From UBA6926 sp045562535 (lineage in GTDB: Bacteria; Chloroflexota; Dehalococcoidia; UBA6926), in the NCBI GenBank assembly GCA_045562535.1, contig JBJKVP010000008.1:62001-126000 (forward strand): a stretch of DNA of 64,000 nucleotides, read 5' to 3'. A program made the translations under genes and the position numbers. Positions 17,050-25,443 of the stretch are shown here, one piece after another. Below the pieces are notes generated by a model. It had not been told where the DNA came from. It made no database searches and was given only the letters and a program-made list of their open reading frames with translations. How positions within the stretch are numbered: position 1 is the stretch's first letter; each line of letters opens with the position of its first letter.

Positions 17050-17379
17050 TTATCGGTTCCTGCGCTTGGGATTACGTTTGTTCTTAGGTCTCTTTTTTCC
17101 ACCACCAGGGCCAATATAACTCTCTCCGACTGAGTTCTCAATTTTCTGTTTAGTTTGCGTTTTTCTTCGCCTGGTCCAAATCCAATAATAAATCGGCATC
17201 ATTACGGCTGTGAAATAAATCGTGCTAAAAATCAGTACGTTCTGTTCGTTCCCATCCAACAAATTAGCTACAGGATGATCCAATTTCGCAACATAGGGTA
17301 AGGTCCAACCCAAATGGATAGGATTAAATAAAACAAAACCAATAAAAACGAGGAGGATAACTAGGCGTTTAAACGTCAT
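17050..17379 (-). CDS. Hypothetical two-helix membrane protein with a basic tail
   Basis: Unrecognised protein of about 109 residues. A first hydrophobic segment (LVILLVFIGFVLFNPI) and a second (FSTIYFTAVMMPIYYWIW) flank a short loop. The last 45 residues are strongly basic and glycine-rich (GPGGGKKRPKNKRNPKRRNR), likely cytoplasmic and able to touch nucleic acid or phospholipid. I place the start at the ATG at 17379; the TTG at 17418 begins inside a TATAAT-like run that may be the -10 box. It lies between a CtpA-type protease and a tail-anchored hypothetical protein. Confidence 0.6.
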   Translation of the reverse strand: MTFKRLVILLVFIGFVLFNPIHLGWTLPYVAKLDHPVANLLDGNEQNVLIFSTIYFTAVMMPIYYWIWTRRRKTQTKQKIENSVGESYIGPGGGKKRPKNKRNPKRRNR

Positions 17380-17454
17380 TGTAATTATATGGTCCTTCCG
17401 TACAAATAAATTATACAATCTAATATTGATAATTATAACTTCAACATTCTAGCT

Positions 17455-18762
17455 TTAATTCAAATTATTATGGGTTTCCATCGAATTCAGATGACTTAAG
17501 GCAAGATTCATAATATCGATTCTGCCGCCCTCCGTCGTCGGCTGAGCTAACTTTGTAATGTCGAGATCGGGAGTTAAACCTTTTTTGTCTACAGACCGTA
17601 ATTTAGGTGTGTACCATAGAGCTGAGGTAAGATAGAGCGCGCTATCACCTGCAATCGGTTTCAGCGTTGTTATCGCACCCTTTCCGTAAGTGTTAGTACC
17701 AATCAGTGGGTACCTACCAGTATCTTGAAGTGCGCCGGCTACGATCTCTCCTGCGGAGGCTGTTCTTTGATTAACTAATACAACCATCTTTACATCATTA
17801 GGTATTATTAAATTTTTTGTTGCCGTAACAGACTGCCGATCTTGTAATCTGTTCTCGCTAAAAAACACCACAGATGGTCCAATAAATACGCTTGCCACAT
17901 CAGTTGCAGTTTCAACATATCCTCCTGAATTATTACGTAAGTCCAGTATTAAACTGTAAGGTAATTTTGAAGAATCTTTTTCTATTATAGGATTAAGAAT
18001 CTCGGTCAATTCAACGTAAGTTCTATCGGTAAATCGGGGGACTGATATGTGGTAAACTCTTTTCTCGATTTCATCTAAATATACGCTTGGCATTTCAACC
18101 AGTTTTCGAATAATCTCGTAATCCAATATTCCATCTTGACCAGAACGTTCTATTCCAACAATAACTTTTGAGCCAGGTATGCCTCTAATTAGGCTAGCTA
18201 TATCTGAAAGTTGCATATCGATTACATCTATACCATCGACAGCCCGAATGACATCGTTTTGTTGCAAGCCCTCATCCTCGGCTGGACCTCCAGGAAACAC
18301 TTCCCCAATAATCGTATCCCCTGTATCAGAAACGAAAACACTAATCCCTATGCCAACAAGAGTTCCATCAAGTTTAGATATTTGGTCGTCGTAACCAGAT
18401 TGGATGTACCTTGTGTAGCGGTCTTCTAGTCCAGAAATCATTCCAATAATGGCAAGGTCTTGTAAAATGTCGTCATTCAATCTTTCAACATAAACATATT
18501 CTTCATCTAAAGCACTCTTCACTTCGATCAAACGATTAATACCTATGTTGTTAGTCGATTGATCAATAAGGGTATATTCAAAGGCTTTGCGTTGGGCATT
18601 TGTATCATCGTCCGTGTATCTAACAAGTTCGAACGATCCAAGCAATCCGGAAAACAATAACAACGCAGCAATCAAAAATGAAAAAAGGAAACCTAAGACA
18701 AAATTATTTATTATTAGACCTATCAGCTTATTCGGTAAATTCATTTGCCACACAAAATACAT
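17455..18762 (-). CDS. S41-family C-terminal processing peptidase
   Basis: Envelope serine protease of the CtpA/Prc type, 435 residues. An N-terminal membrane anchor (FVLGFLFSFLIAALLLF) at about residues 23-40 places the rest outside the cytoplasm. A PDZ domain follows near residues 130-210 (GGPAEDEGLQQNDVIRAVDG). The catalytic domain shows LILDLRNNSGGYVE, the nucleophile serine in QRTASAGEIVAGAL and the general-base lysine in GTNTYGKGAI. These enzymes trim or degrade exported proteins from their C termini. It heads a three-gene minus-strand group with two unknown membrane proteins. An ATG at 18744 is an alternative start. Confidence 0.92.
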   Translation of the reverse strand: MYFVWQMNLPNKLIGLIINNFVLGFLFSFLIAALLLFSGLLGSFELVRYTDDDTNAQRKAFEYTLIDQSTNNIGINRLIEVKSALDEEYVYVERLNDDILQDLAIIGMISGLEDRYTRYIQSGYDDQISKLDGTLVGIGISVFVSDTGDTIIGEVFPGGPAEDEGLQQNDVIRAVDGIDVIDMQLSDIASLIRGIPGSKVIVGIERSGQDGILDYEIIRKLVEMPSVYLDEIEKRVYHISVPRFTDRTYVELTEILNPIIEKDSSKLPYSLILDLRNNSGGYVETATDVASVFIGPSVVFFSENRLQDRQSVTATKNLIIPNDVKMVVLVNQRTASAGEIVAGALQDTGRYPLIGTNTYGKGAITTLKPIAGDSALYLTSALWYTPKLRSVDKKGLTPDLDITKLAQPTTEGGRIDIMNLALSHLNSMETHNNLN

Positions 18763-18805
18763 CTTTTAAATCTATCGACAATAGCATTGTATCTCATTCC
18801 TGATA

Positions 18806-18845
18806 TATTTAACTTTACATAATATCTATTGTGCGAAGTTAAATA
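18806..18845. repeat. 10-bp inverted repeat in a divergent promoter region
   Basis: TATTTAACTT at 18806-18815 is mirrored perfectly by AAGTTAAATA at 18836-18845, with a 20-base AT-rich spacer. It lies in the 196-base gap between the divergent CtpA-type protease and the RraA-like gene. Centre spacing of about three helical turns suits a dimeric regulator, but no regulator is identified. Confidence 0.5.
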
Positions 18846-18958
18846 AGTATGCCCCACTACTCTCTTTGACTCCAATTCCTTCACTCAAACATCCATTTAC
18901 GATAGAATATTTTAGTAAAGCACGATGAGAATTTCCACAAAATTATAAGGAGAATCAA

Positions 18959-19696
18959 ATGGATGAACAATCCAAAAAAGTTTACGCCTCGATGAAGGAC
19001 CGCTTCACTAACATGACTGAAGATAAAATAGGTACACTGATCATCGACCGGCCCTCACGAGAAGTGGTAAGGGATATTAGGTCACTAGAAAGCCCTGCAG
19101 CTGATTGTGCAGACGCTCTTAATCGCTTAGGTTTCAATGATTACGGTATACCAGCAACAATATTAAAACCGGTAGTGGATAGAAAAGTAGCTATAGGACC
19201 TGCTTTAACAATATTGAATGCTCCAGGACATTCAGATCTCTGGCCATATGAATTCACGGATATTTTCCTGATATCAAAACCCGGCGATTTCGTCGCCATA
19301 AGTGGAGAAGGATACGAACACACTGGATCTTGGGGAGGCACAACAACAGGTATAGCTTCCGAATTACAGCTTGCCGGAACAGTATCAAAATGGCCTTGTA
19401 GAGATAGGAATGTAATACTTAAACACGGATATCCTGTATGGGTCCCAGGGCACACTCCACTGCCAACTATTCAGCTAATCACAAAAGCGATTATGGTCCC
19501 AATCGAATTACACGGCGTCACAATAAATCCAGGGGATTTAATAGTAGCGGATTCCACCGGACTTGTAGTAATACCCACGGCAGCAGTCCTTGACGTCCAC
19601 AACGAAATAAAAGGTACCGCAGAATCGGTACAAATGTCCCATCTAGGGTCTATCCCAGATGAACACATTGATGCGGTGCATAAAGGGTTGGAGTAA
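18959..19696 (+). CDS. RraA-family protein (aldolase/decarboxylase-like)
   Basis: The 245 residues contain the RraA/HMG-aldolase fold: the APGHSDLWPYEF region, GDFVAISGEGYE, an arginine-aspartate pair in WPCRDRN and the C-terminal GDLIVADSTGLVVIP. Family members act as 4-hydroxy-4-methyl-2-oxoglutarate aldolases or oxaloacetate decarboxylases, or as RNase E inhibitors in Enterobacteria; the exact substrate here cannot be told. The usual glycine-rich DGxxRD metal motif is changed to KWPCRD, so the metal or substrate site may differ. The ATG follows AAGGAG at good spacing. It stands alone, convergent with hflX. Confidence 0.8.
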   Translation: MDEQSKKVYASMKDRFTNMTEDKIGTLIIDRPSREVVRDIRSLESPAADCADALNRLGFNDYGIPATILKPVVDRKVAIGPALTILNAPGHSDLWPYEFTDIFLISKPGDFVAISGEGYEHTGSWGGTTTGIASELQLAGTVSKWPCRDRNVILKHGYPVWVPGHTPLPTIQLITKAIMVPIELHGVTINPGDLIVADSTGLVVIPTAAVLDVHNEIKGTAESVQMSHLGSIPDEHIDAVHKGLE

Positions 19697-19733
19697 TTTT
19701 AATCATAAAGAATTTATAGCGGGAGCAACCCAC

Positions 19734-20888
19734 TTATTTAGCACTAACCTTACTACAGATTAGTGCTGAAAGATCTGGTAAATTCAATTGAGATGCAGCT
19801 GATATAGATACAGATTCGAAAGACTCATAATATTCATTAGCTACTTCCTTAATTGTAAGTTCGTAACTACTTACCTGTGACGGGGGCACTAAATCCACTT
19901 TATTCAAAACGTGTATGGTTGGCTTATTAACGAGATCTAAATCCTTAAGCAGTTCAACAACAGACCTGTATTGAGCAAGCACATTTTTATTGCTAATGTC
20001 AATTACATGTAACAATAGATCAGCATCCCGAAGCTCTTCCAAAGTTGCGCGGAAAGCAGCTACTAAAGAAGTCGGCAACTTATTTATAAAACCTACTGTG
20101 TCAGATATAAGGGAGGTACCTCCATCAGGCAAAACCATCTTTCGCGTAACAGGATCTAGCGTCGCAAATAACTTATTAGCAGCAACCACGTCGGCCCTAG
20201 TCAAAGCATTCATAAGTGTGCTTTTCCCCGAATTTGTATAACCCACTAACGAAACAACTGCTAATCCTTTATCAAATCTATTTTGCCTCGCTTGCCCACG
20301 TCTACGACGAACATTTTCTAGTTCAGATTGAATTTTATCCACTCGTTTTCGTACTAAGCGTCGATCAGTTTCCAACTGACTTTCACCTGGGCCTCTAGTT
20401 CCTATACCCCCACCAAGTCTCTCTAAATGACTCCATTGACCCACCAGTCTGGGTAACAAATACTCAAGTTGAGCAAGCTCGACCTGCAATCTACCTTCTC
20501 TACTTTGGGCTCTCTGAGCGAATATATCTAATATTAGAGCCGTGCGGTCAACTACCTTGATTCCAAGTAAGTTCTCTAGGTTCCTTTGCTGTGCTGGAGA
20601 GAGTTCGTCATCCAAAACGATAGTAGTTATTTTTTCGGATTGGATAACATGTTTAAGTTCTTCAATTTTACCTTTCCCAAGATAACTTGGGCTACGTTTT
20701 TGAACTCTTTGGCTTTTAACCGCCACAACTTTCGCACCTGCACTGCTCGCTAACAGTGCAAGCTCAGTCAACGACGCTTTTACATTCCACGGTTTTTGCA
20801 GCCGAGATTTCACTTCCACCCCAGCTAATAGGGCTCTTTCTTTCCGAGGATTCACATCTACAGTTTTGGTTTTCCGTTTAGAATTCAT
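19734..20888 (-). CDS. hflX: GTPase HflX
   Basis: Ribosome-associated GTPase that rescues stalled ribosomes under stress. The 384 residues show the HflX N-terminal domain (IVLDDELSPAQQRNLE), the glycine-rich linker GGGIGTRGPGESQLETDRR and the G domain with GYTNSGKSTLMNAL, DTVGF and NKVD. It is preceded 54 bases upstream by the small YHS-like gene and probably shares its promoter. Confidence 0.95.
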   Translation of the reverse strand: MNSKRKTKTVDVNPRKERALLAGVEVKSRLQKPWNVKASLTELALLASSAGAKVVAVKSQRVQKRSPSYLGKGKIEELKHVIQSEKITTIVLDDELSPAQQRNLENLLGIKVVDRTALILDIFAQRAQSREGRLQVELAQLEYLLPRLVGQWSHLERLGGGIGTRGPGESQLETDRRLVRKRVDKIQSELENVRRRRGQARQNRFDKGLAVVSLVGYTNSGKSTLMNALTRADVVAANKLFATLDPVTRKMVLPDGGTSLISDTVGFINKLPTSLVAAFRATLEELRDADLLLHVIDISNKNVLAQYRSVVELLKDLDLVNKPTIHVLNKVDLVPPSQVSSYELTIKEVANEYYESFESVSISAASQLNLPDLSALICSKVSAK

Positions 20889-20942
20889 AAAAATAGTAAT
20901 CCTAAATTCTCACCTGGGTTAACTCATATAAACTTTGCTCGT

Positions 20943-21125
20943 TCATTCTCCCCCAAGGTAGGCATCAGGATTACCAATAAATTTTTGCCTCTCCGACAAA
21001 CTTCTAAAATAGAACCATTTACCTTCATGGCGGTACTTTGTGCCGACGCGCGCATTACCTTCATCAATCTGCGTCACCTCATCATCAGAAAAATCGTACC
21101 CGGTAACAGGATCTTTCTCACTCAT
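20943..21125 (-). CDS. Small YHS-like protein
   Basis: Sixty residues. The C-terminal part (KYRHEGKWFYFRSLSERQKFIGNPDAYL) resembles a YHS domain, where aromatic and cysteine residues bind metal, but the usual cysteines are absent here. The ATG at 21125 has a strong GGGAGGAATG ribosome site. Function unknown. It precedes hflX on the same strand. Composition resembles its neighbours, so it is probably a real gene. Confidence 0.65.
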   Translation of the reverse strand: MSEKDPVTGYDFSDDEVTQIDEGNARVGTKYRHEGKWFYFRSLSERQKFIGNPDAYLGGE

Positions 21126-21187
21126 TTCATTCCTCCCATATTCTGGCGTTCACAAATGAACAAAATGCCTTACGCCAATTAATGCCG

Positions 21188-21217
21188 AGACTACGCTGTG
21201 GCGAGATGTTCTGTCAA
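21188..21217 (-). promoter_or_regulatory. Candidate promoter for the YHS-like gene and hflX
   Basis: The minus strand has a perfect TTGACA (21217-21212) followed after 18 bases by TAGTCT (21193-21188), a weak -10. It sits about 65 bases before the YHS-like start. One copy of a 14-base direct repeat overlaps the -35. Confidence 0.35.
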
Positions 21218-21297
21218 GGATAGGTTTGTGATTTCCGTCATGTTGTAAGAGAATTCAATAAACGGGTACATGTTATTTTGGGATCAAGGATAGGTTT
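21214..21297 (+). repeat. Pair of 14-bp direct repeats upstream of thiI
   Basis: TCAAGGATAGGTTT occurs at 21214-21227 and again at 21284-21297, exactly 70 bases apart. The first copy overlaps the -35 of the divergent YHS-like/hflX promoter; the second overlaps the ribosome site region of thiI. This may be an operator pair or a chance or duplication remnant. Confidence 0.6.
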
Positions 21298-21301
21298 TAT
21301 T

Positions 21302-22456
21302 TTGAAGACTGCTATTGTTCGCTACCATGAGATAGCTCTCAAAGGCCGCAACAGATCATGGTTTATTAATACTTTGGTAGAAAATATTAGGCGGAACTTT
21401 TATGGGCTTAAAGTTCAAGTTTCTAGAGTTGACTCTGGAATAGCTGTTAAATACCCGGAATCTCTGACAGATAGTGAATTCGTAGATCGCCTATCGGGCA
21501 TATTTGGTATAGCAAAATTCAAACTAGTAGAACCCAGTACAACCGATATGCCAACTTTGATGAAAACAGTAAAACAAGTTATCTCAAAAAATACTAGCCC
21601 TTTCAATTCCTTTAAAGTTGAAAGCAAAAGAGGTAACAAAGATTATCCTTACACATCAATGCAATTGAATGAACAAATTGGAGCTTACGTCCAAGAATTT
21701 ACTAAAAAGAGAGTCGATCTTTCTTCACCAGATTTAACTGTAACTGTGGACGTGCGCGATAAGATCGCTTACATTTCCATCCAAGATTATAAAGGTCCAG
21801 GAGGACTCCCCGTAGGAGTCTCAGCCCATGTGGCCACATTATTGTCTGGAGGGATCGATTCCCCAGTAGCCGCATTCAACATGTTTAAAAGAGGGTGCTC
21901 AAATTCCTTTATCCATTTTCATAGTTTCCCTATGGTTGATGCGTCTTCTAGAGATAAAGCTATAAAGCTCGCGAACTCTCTAAGCAAAAATCAAAAAACA
22001 TCGCTTCTATATTTAGTACCCTTCGCCAACATTCAAATGGAAATAATAGCAAAAGTGCAAGCTTCCTACAGGGTAATAGCATACCGAAGATTTATGTTAA
22101 GAGTAGCAGAAGCGATAGCCAAGATCGATGGAGCATCTGCTCTAGTAACAGGCGAGAGTGTGGGTCAAGTAGCAAGTCAAACAATTGAAAATATCGCGAC
22201 AATAGGCTCTGTAGCAAAAATACCGATTTTTAGGCCTCTAATAGCATCGAATAAATCAGATATTATTGATCAAGCAAAACTTATCGGCACTTACGAGGTC
22301 TCAATTCTTCCAGACCAAGACTGCTGTTCGTTATTCGTTCCACCCAACCCTGCGACAAAATCAACAATTCGAAAAGCAGAAAAATATGAAGAAGAACTGG
22401 ATGCGGAAGATTTAGTAAATCAGACTATGAAAAATCTTGAGATTATAGAATTTTGA
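21302..22456 (+). CDS. thiI: tRNA 4-thiouridine synthetase / thiamine sulfur transfer protein
   Basis: Transfers sulfur to uridine-8 of tRNA and takes part in thiazole synthesis. An N-terminal ferredoxin-like and THUMP region covers about residues 1-165, then the PP-loop ATPase motif LLSGGIDSPVAAF and the SVGQVASQTIENI segment. The catalytic cysteine is in DQDCCSLFVPP. The protein of about 384 residues lacks the C-terminal rhodanese domain of the E. coli enzyme, as in Bacillus. The start is uncertain: TTG at 21302 gives the family-like KTAIVRYHEIALKGRN; TTG at 21278 would add eight residues. Confidence 0.93.
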   Translation: MKTAIVRYHEIALKGRNRSWFINTLVENIRRNFYGLKVQVSRVDSGIAVKYPESLTDSEFVDRLSGIFGIAKFKLVEPSTTDMPTLMKTVKQVISKNTSPFNSFKVESKRGNKDYPYTSMQLNEQIGAYVQEFTKKRVDLSSPDLTVTVDVRDKIAYISIQDYKGPGGLPVGVSAHVATLLSGGIDSPVAAFNMFKRGCSNSFIHFHSFPMVDASSRDKAIKLANSLSKNQKTSLLYLVPFANIQMEIIAKVQASYRVIAYRRFMLRVAEAIAKIDGASALVTGESVGQVASQTIENIATIGSVAKIPIFRPLIASNKSDIIDQAKLIGTYEVSILPDQDCCSLFVPPNPATKSTIRKAEKYEEELDAEDLVNQTMKNLEIIEF

Positions 22457-22570
22457 TCAATTATTTTATTTATATTCAACTTTTTCTGGGACTTTTTGCG
22501 AAATTGGACCTTAGACCCCTATTTCGAATGAATTATTAAGCGTATACTACACACTTATAAAAAGGGGGGT

Positions 22571-24043
22571 ATGGCAACTATGGCAGTGGAATATCCGGGG
22601 GCAGGATACACCGTTTCAATTCGACTTTCTTATGACAACGGCAGACGGAAACTCGCAAATATAACTACTAATATCGCAGATGCAGACGGAGATATCACTT
22701 CAGTAGAGTTAGTAAGAACCCATAAAGGGAGAATAACCAGAGACATTACTTTAAACGCGTATAACGAAGAGCACGCAATAACTCTTACCAAACGACTTAG
22801 AAAACTCAAAGGAGTACGTGTTGTAGCCGTATCTGATCCGAATTTTGCAGTTCATCTAGGGGGAAAAATAGCTCTTAGAAGTAGAACGCCGGTAAAAAAT
22901 CACAGAGATCTAGCACAGGTATACACACCTGGCGTGGGTAGAGTTTCTTCTTATATTGCAAAAAACAAAGAGTCCGTCTGGTCTCTAACATCTAAAGCGA
23001 ATACTGTTGCAGTAGTATCAGATGGTACAGCTGTTCTTGGATTAGGTGATATAGGGCCCGAAGCCGCTATGCCAGTTATGGAAGGAAAAGCAATCCTTTT
23101 TAAAGAGTTGGGTCAAGTGGATGCGTGGCCTATATGTCTTGACACAAAAGATCCGGATGAGATAGTTAATACCGTTAAAAACCTGGCGCCTGGTTTTGGC
23201 GGAATCAATTTAGAAGATATTTCTGCACCTAGATGTTTCTATATAGAAGATAGATTAAAAGAAGAGTTAGACATACCCATATTTCATGATGACCAGCATG
23301 GAACCGCTGTCGTCGTCCTCGCTGCTCTAATTAACGCGCTTAAGGTCACTAATAGAGATATTGGCGACATCAAAGCCATTCAAACTGGCGCTGGAGCCAG
23401 TGGGGTAGCAACCGCAAAAATGCTAATGTCAGCAGGCCTGAAAGATATAACAATTTTTGATAGAAAAGGGGCGATTCATAAGGATAGAGACGATATTCAA
23501 GATAATGAAGCCAAGTTATGGATTGCTGAAAATACAAATCCAGGGAATATCGTTGGGTCACCAAGAGACGCTTTAGACGGCGCAGATCTATTTCTAGGAT
23601 TGTCGGGCCCAGGCGTTATAGAGTCGGAAGATTTAGAGAAAATGAATTCAGACGGAATAGTCTTTGCGTTAGCAAACCCTGATCCTGAAGTATCTCCAGA
23701 GGAAGCTCACAAATATGTGAGAATCGTTGCAACCGGTCGCTCTGATTATCCTAACCAAATTAACAATGCTTTGTGCTTCCCAGGTTTATTCAGAGGTGTT
23801 TTAGATGTCAGAGCAACAACAATAAATGAGGAAATGAAAATAGCTGCTGCTCAAGCTTTGGCAGACACTGTACCAAGTAGAGATTTAAGCGACGAGTATA
23901 TAATACCAAGTATTTTTAACAACAAGGTTGCGTCTAACGTAGCAAAAGCGGTTTCTGATGTAGCGCTAAAAACGGGTGTTGCTAGGCGATCAAGAAGTCA
24001 CAGTGGAGAGCACTTTCCTAACCTATCAAGAATCAAAATATAA
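22571..24043 (+). CDS. NAD(P)-dependent malic enzyme with N-terminal ACT domain
   Basis: Decarboxylates malate to pyruvate. The first 80 residues form an ACT-like regulatory domain (GYTVSIRLSYDN), then the malic enzyme core: YTPGVGRVS, the catalytic lysine and aspartates in DTKDPDEIV and FHDDQHGTAVV, and the Rossmann motif TGAGASGVATAK. The 490 residues fit the small prokaryotic class plus the ACT extension. The ACT domain suggests control by an amino acid or related ligand. It links the malate produced or consumed by mdh elsewhere in the window to pyruvate, the partner of the transcarboxylase. A run of six G bases serves as ribosome site. Confidence 0.92.
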   Translation: MATMAVEYPGAGYTVSIRLSYDNGRRKLANITTNIADADGDITSVELVRTHKGRITRDITLNAYNEEHAITLTKRLRKLKGVRVVAVSDPNFAVHLGGKIALRSRTPVKNHRDLAQVYTPGVGRVSSYIAKNKESVWSLTSKANTVAVVSDGTAVLGLGDIGPEAAMPVMEGKAILFKELGQVDAWPICLDTKDPDEIVNTVKNLAPGFGGINLEDISAPRCFYIEDRLKEELDIPIFHDDQHGTAVVVLAALINALKVTNRDIGDIKAIQTGAGASGVATAKMLMSAGLKDITIFDRKGAIHKDRDDIQDNEAKLWIAENTNPGNIVGSPRDALDGADLFLGLSGPGVIESEDLEKMNSDGIVFALANPDPEVSPEEAHKYVRIVATGRSDYPNQINNALCFPGLFRGVLDVRATTINEEMKIAAAQALADTVPSRDLSDEYIIPSIFNNKVASNVAKAVSDVALKTGVARRSRSHSGEHFPNLSRIKI

Positions 24044-24063
24044 GGTTTGATTTCCAGCTACAT

Positions 24064-24318
24064 TTAAATCCCAAGTGCATCTTTAAGTTCTATATTTGAC
24101 GGCTCGGCCAATACTTTACCATTAGGTAATACAATTGTGGGTACTATCTGTAAACCTTTATTAAGATGCCTCACAATATCCGCTGAATCAGGATTATCTT
24201 CAATATTTATCCACGAATATTCAACACCATTATCGCTAAGAAATCTTTTTGACCTCACACAATCCGGACACCACGAAGTGCCATACACCATAAGTTTTTT
24301 ATTAGTATCCAATTTCAA
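24064..24318 (-). CDS. Glutaredoxin-like / mycoredoxin-type protein
   Basis: Eighty-four residues with one thioredoxin-fold domain. The redox motif CPDC lies at residues 17-20 in YGTSWCPDCVRSKRFL, and the cis-proline region is IVPTIVLPNG. The WCPDC form recalls mycoredoxins and NrdH-like proteins more than classical CPYC glutaredoxins. It may reduce mycothiol-like or other low-molecular-weight disulfides. It is convergent with malic enzyme, 20 bases away, and not in an operon. Confidence 0.9.
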   Translation of the reverse strand: MKLDTNKKLMVYGTSWCPDCVRSKRFLSDNGVEYSWINIEDNPDSADIVRHLNKGLQIVPTIVLPNGKVLAEPSNIELKDALGI

Positions 24319-24355
24319 ATCTCCCGTTTACTATTGGTTTCTGTAACTATCACTG

Positions 24356-25300
24356 TTAGAAGGGAAGTTTTGTTCCCCTACCCTCTGTTAACGCTCTATC
24401 CAAAATAAGTTTTGCTAATGAAATATCCCAAAGCCCAATACCTTGTGATTCAAATAAAGTATTAACCGTTTTACCTTTTCTAGCATTGGGTTCATCAACT
24501 ATGTCACATAGCTCAATCATGTTGTTGGGATTAATTATTCCTTTCTCCCATGCAGCAACGAGATCCCCACATTCTTTCTGTGCCTGCTCGCGGTCATCTA
24601 CAACAAGGATATTGCTCCTCTGGACTACTTCAATATCAATCTCAGACTTGTGTATCGCATTAGACCCTATAGCGTTAACATGACTTCCTGAGTCCAGCCA
24701 AGCACCTTGCAGTACGGGGAGCTCTGAGCGGGTCGCAGTTGTTACTATATCGCAAGCCCCTACTTGCTCTACCGAATCTCCCTCTTCTATAGAAGTATCT
24801 GGAAATAAATCACTCAATTTTAATATGAATTTTTCCCTCTTATTTGCATCGCGACTGGCAACTAAAACTCTGTCAATATCGAATTGCTCGCAGATTGCCT
24901 GAACTTGCGTATAAGCTTGAAACCCTGCTCCAAAAATACCCATCGTCGACGATTTTGGATCCGCCATATACTTGGATGCTACGGCACTCGCAGCTCCAGT
25001 TCTGAGCGCTCCCAAAAAACCAGCCTCTATAACGGCAGCCATCTTTTTGCTCTCAGTATCGTAAATTACAACGTGAACAGATCCTCCAGTGTAATAAGCA
25101 GATTTAAAACCAATAATATGTTGATCATCATCACCTGCTATAAGTAGGTGGATACCATCATTTGGTGTTAGAACCCTGTGCCTAGGCTCATTTACAGCAG
25201 TTTCATATTTTTGGCTAATGAGACCTTGTTCAACTACCTGTATCGCATCTGACATGGAAACAAGATTTTTTACTTCGGCTTCTGGTATATAAATAGTCAA
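24356..25300 (-). CDS. Ornithine cyclodeaminase / mu-crystallin family protein
   Basis: NAD(P)-binding protein of 314 residues. The N-terminal dimerisation part contains GIHLLIAGDDDQHIIGFK, and the Rossmann half has MGIFGAGFQAYTQVQAI followed by a DIVTTATRSELPVLQGAWL stretch. Members act as ornithine cyclodeaminase, alanine dehydrogenase, ketimine reductase or tauropine-type enzymes, so the substrate is uncertain. It is monocistronic or paired only with the glutaredoxin-like gene 37 bases downstream. Confidence 0.85.
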   Translation of the reverse strand: MTIYIPEAEVKNLVSMSDAIQVVEQGLISQKYETAVNEPRHRVLTPNDGIHLLIAGDDDQHIIGFKSAYYTGGSVHVVIYDTESKKMAAVIEAGFLGALRTGAASAVASKYMADPKSSTMGIFGAGFQAYTQVQAICEQFDIDRVLVASRDANKREKFILKLSDLFPDTSIEEGDSVEQVGACDIVTTATRSELPVLQGAWLDSGSHVNAIGSNAIHKSEIDIEVVQRSNILVVDDREQAQKECGDLVAAWEKGIINPNNMIELCDIVDEPNARKGKTVNTLFESQGIGLWDISLAKLILDRALTEGRGTKLPF

Positions 25301-25362
25301 TTTAACTCCTTAAGTGCATTTGCAATCTTATACATGATTATCAACTCTAGCAAGAAAATAAA

Positions 25363-25391
25363 TTGACACTGCTAATCTTGGCTAAGAGAAT
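25363..25391 (+). promoter_or_regulatory. Promoter of the AAA+ ATPase gene
   Basis: A perfect TTGACA at 25363-25368 and GAGAAT at 25386-25391 are separated by 17 bases. The longest open frame of the ATPase gene starts on the TTG of this -35 box, which argues that the true start is further down. Confidence 0.55.
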
Positions 25392-25443
25392 GGTTGTTAC
25401 AACATCCAATTTAACACTGAATATGATTAAGAGGTTAGAAAAT

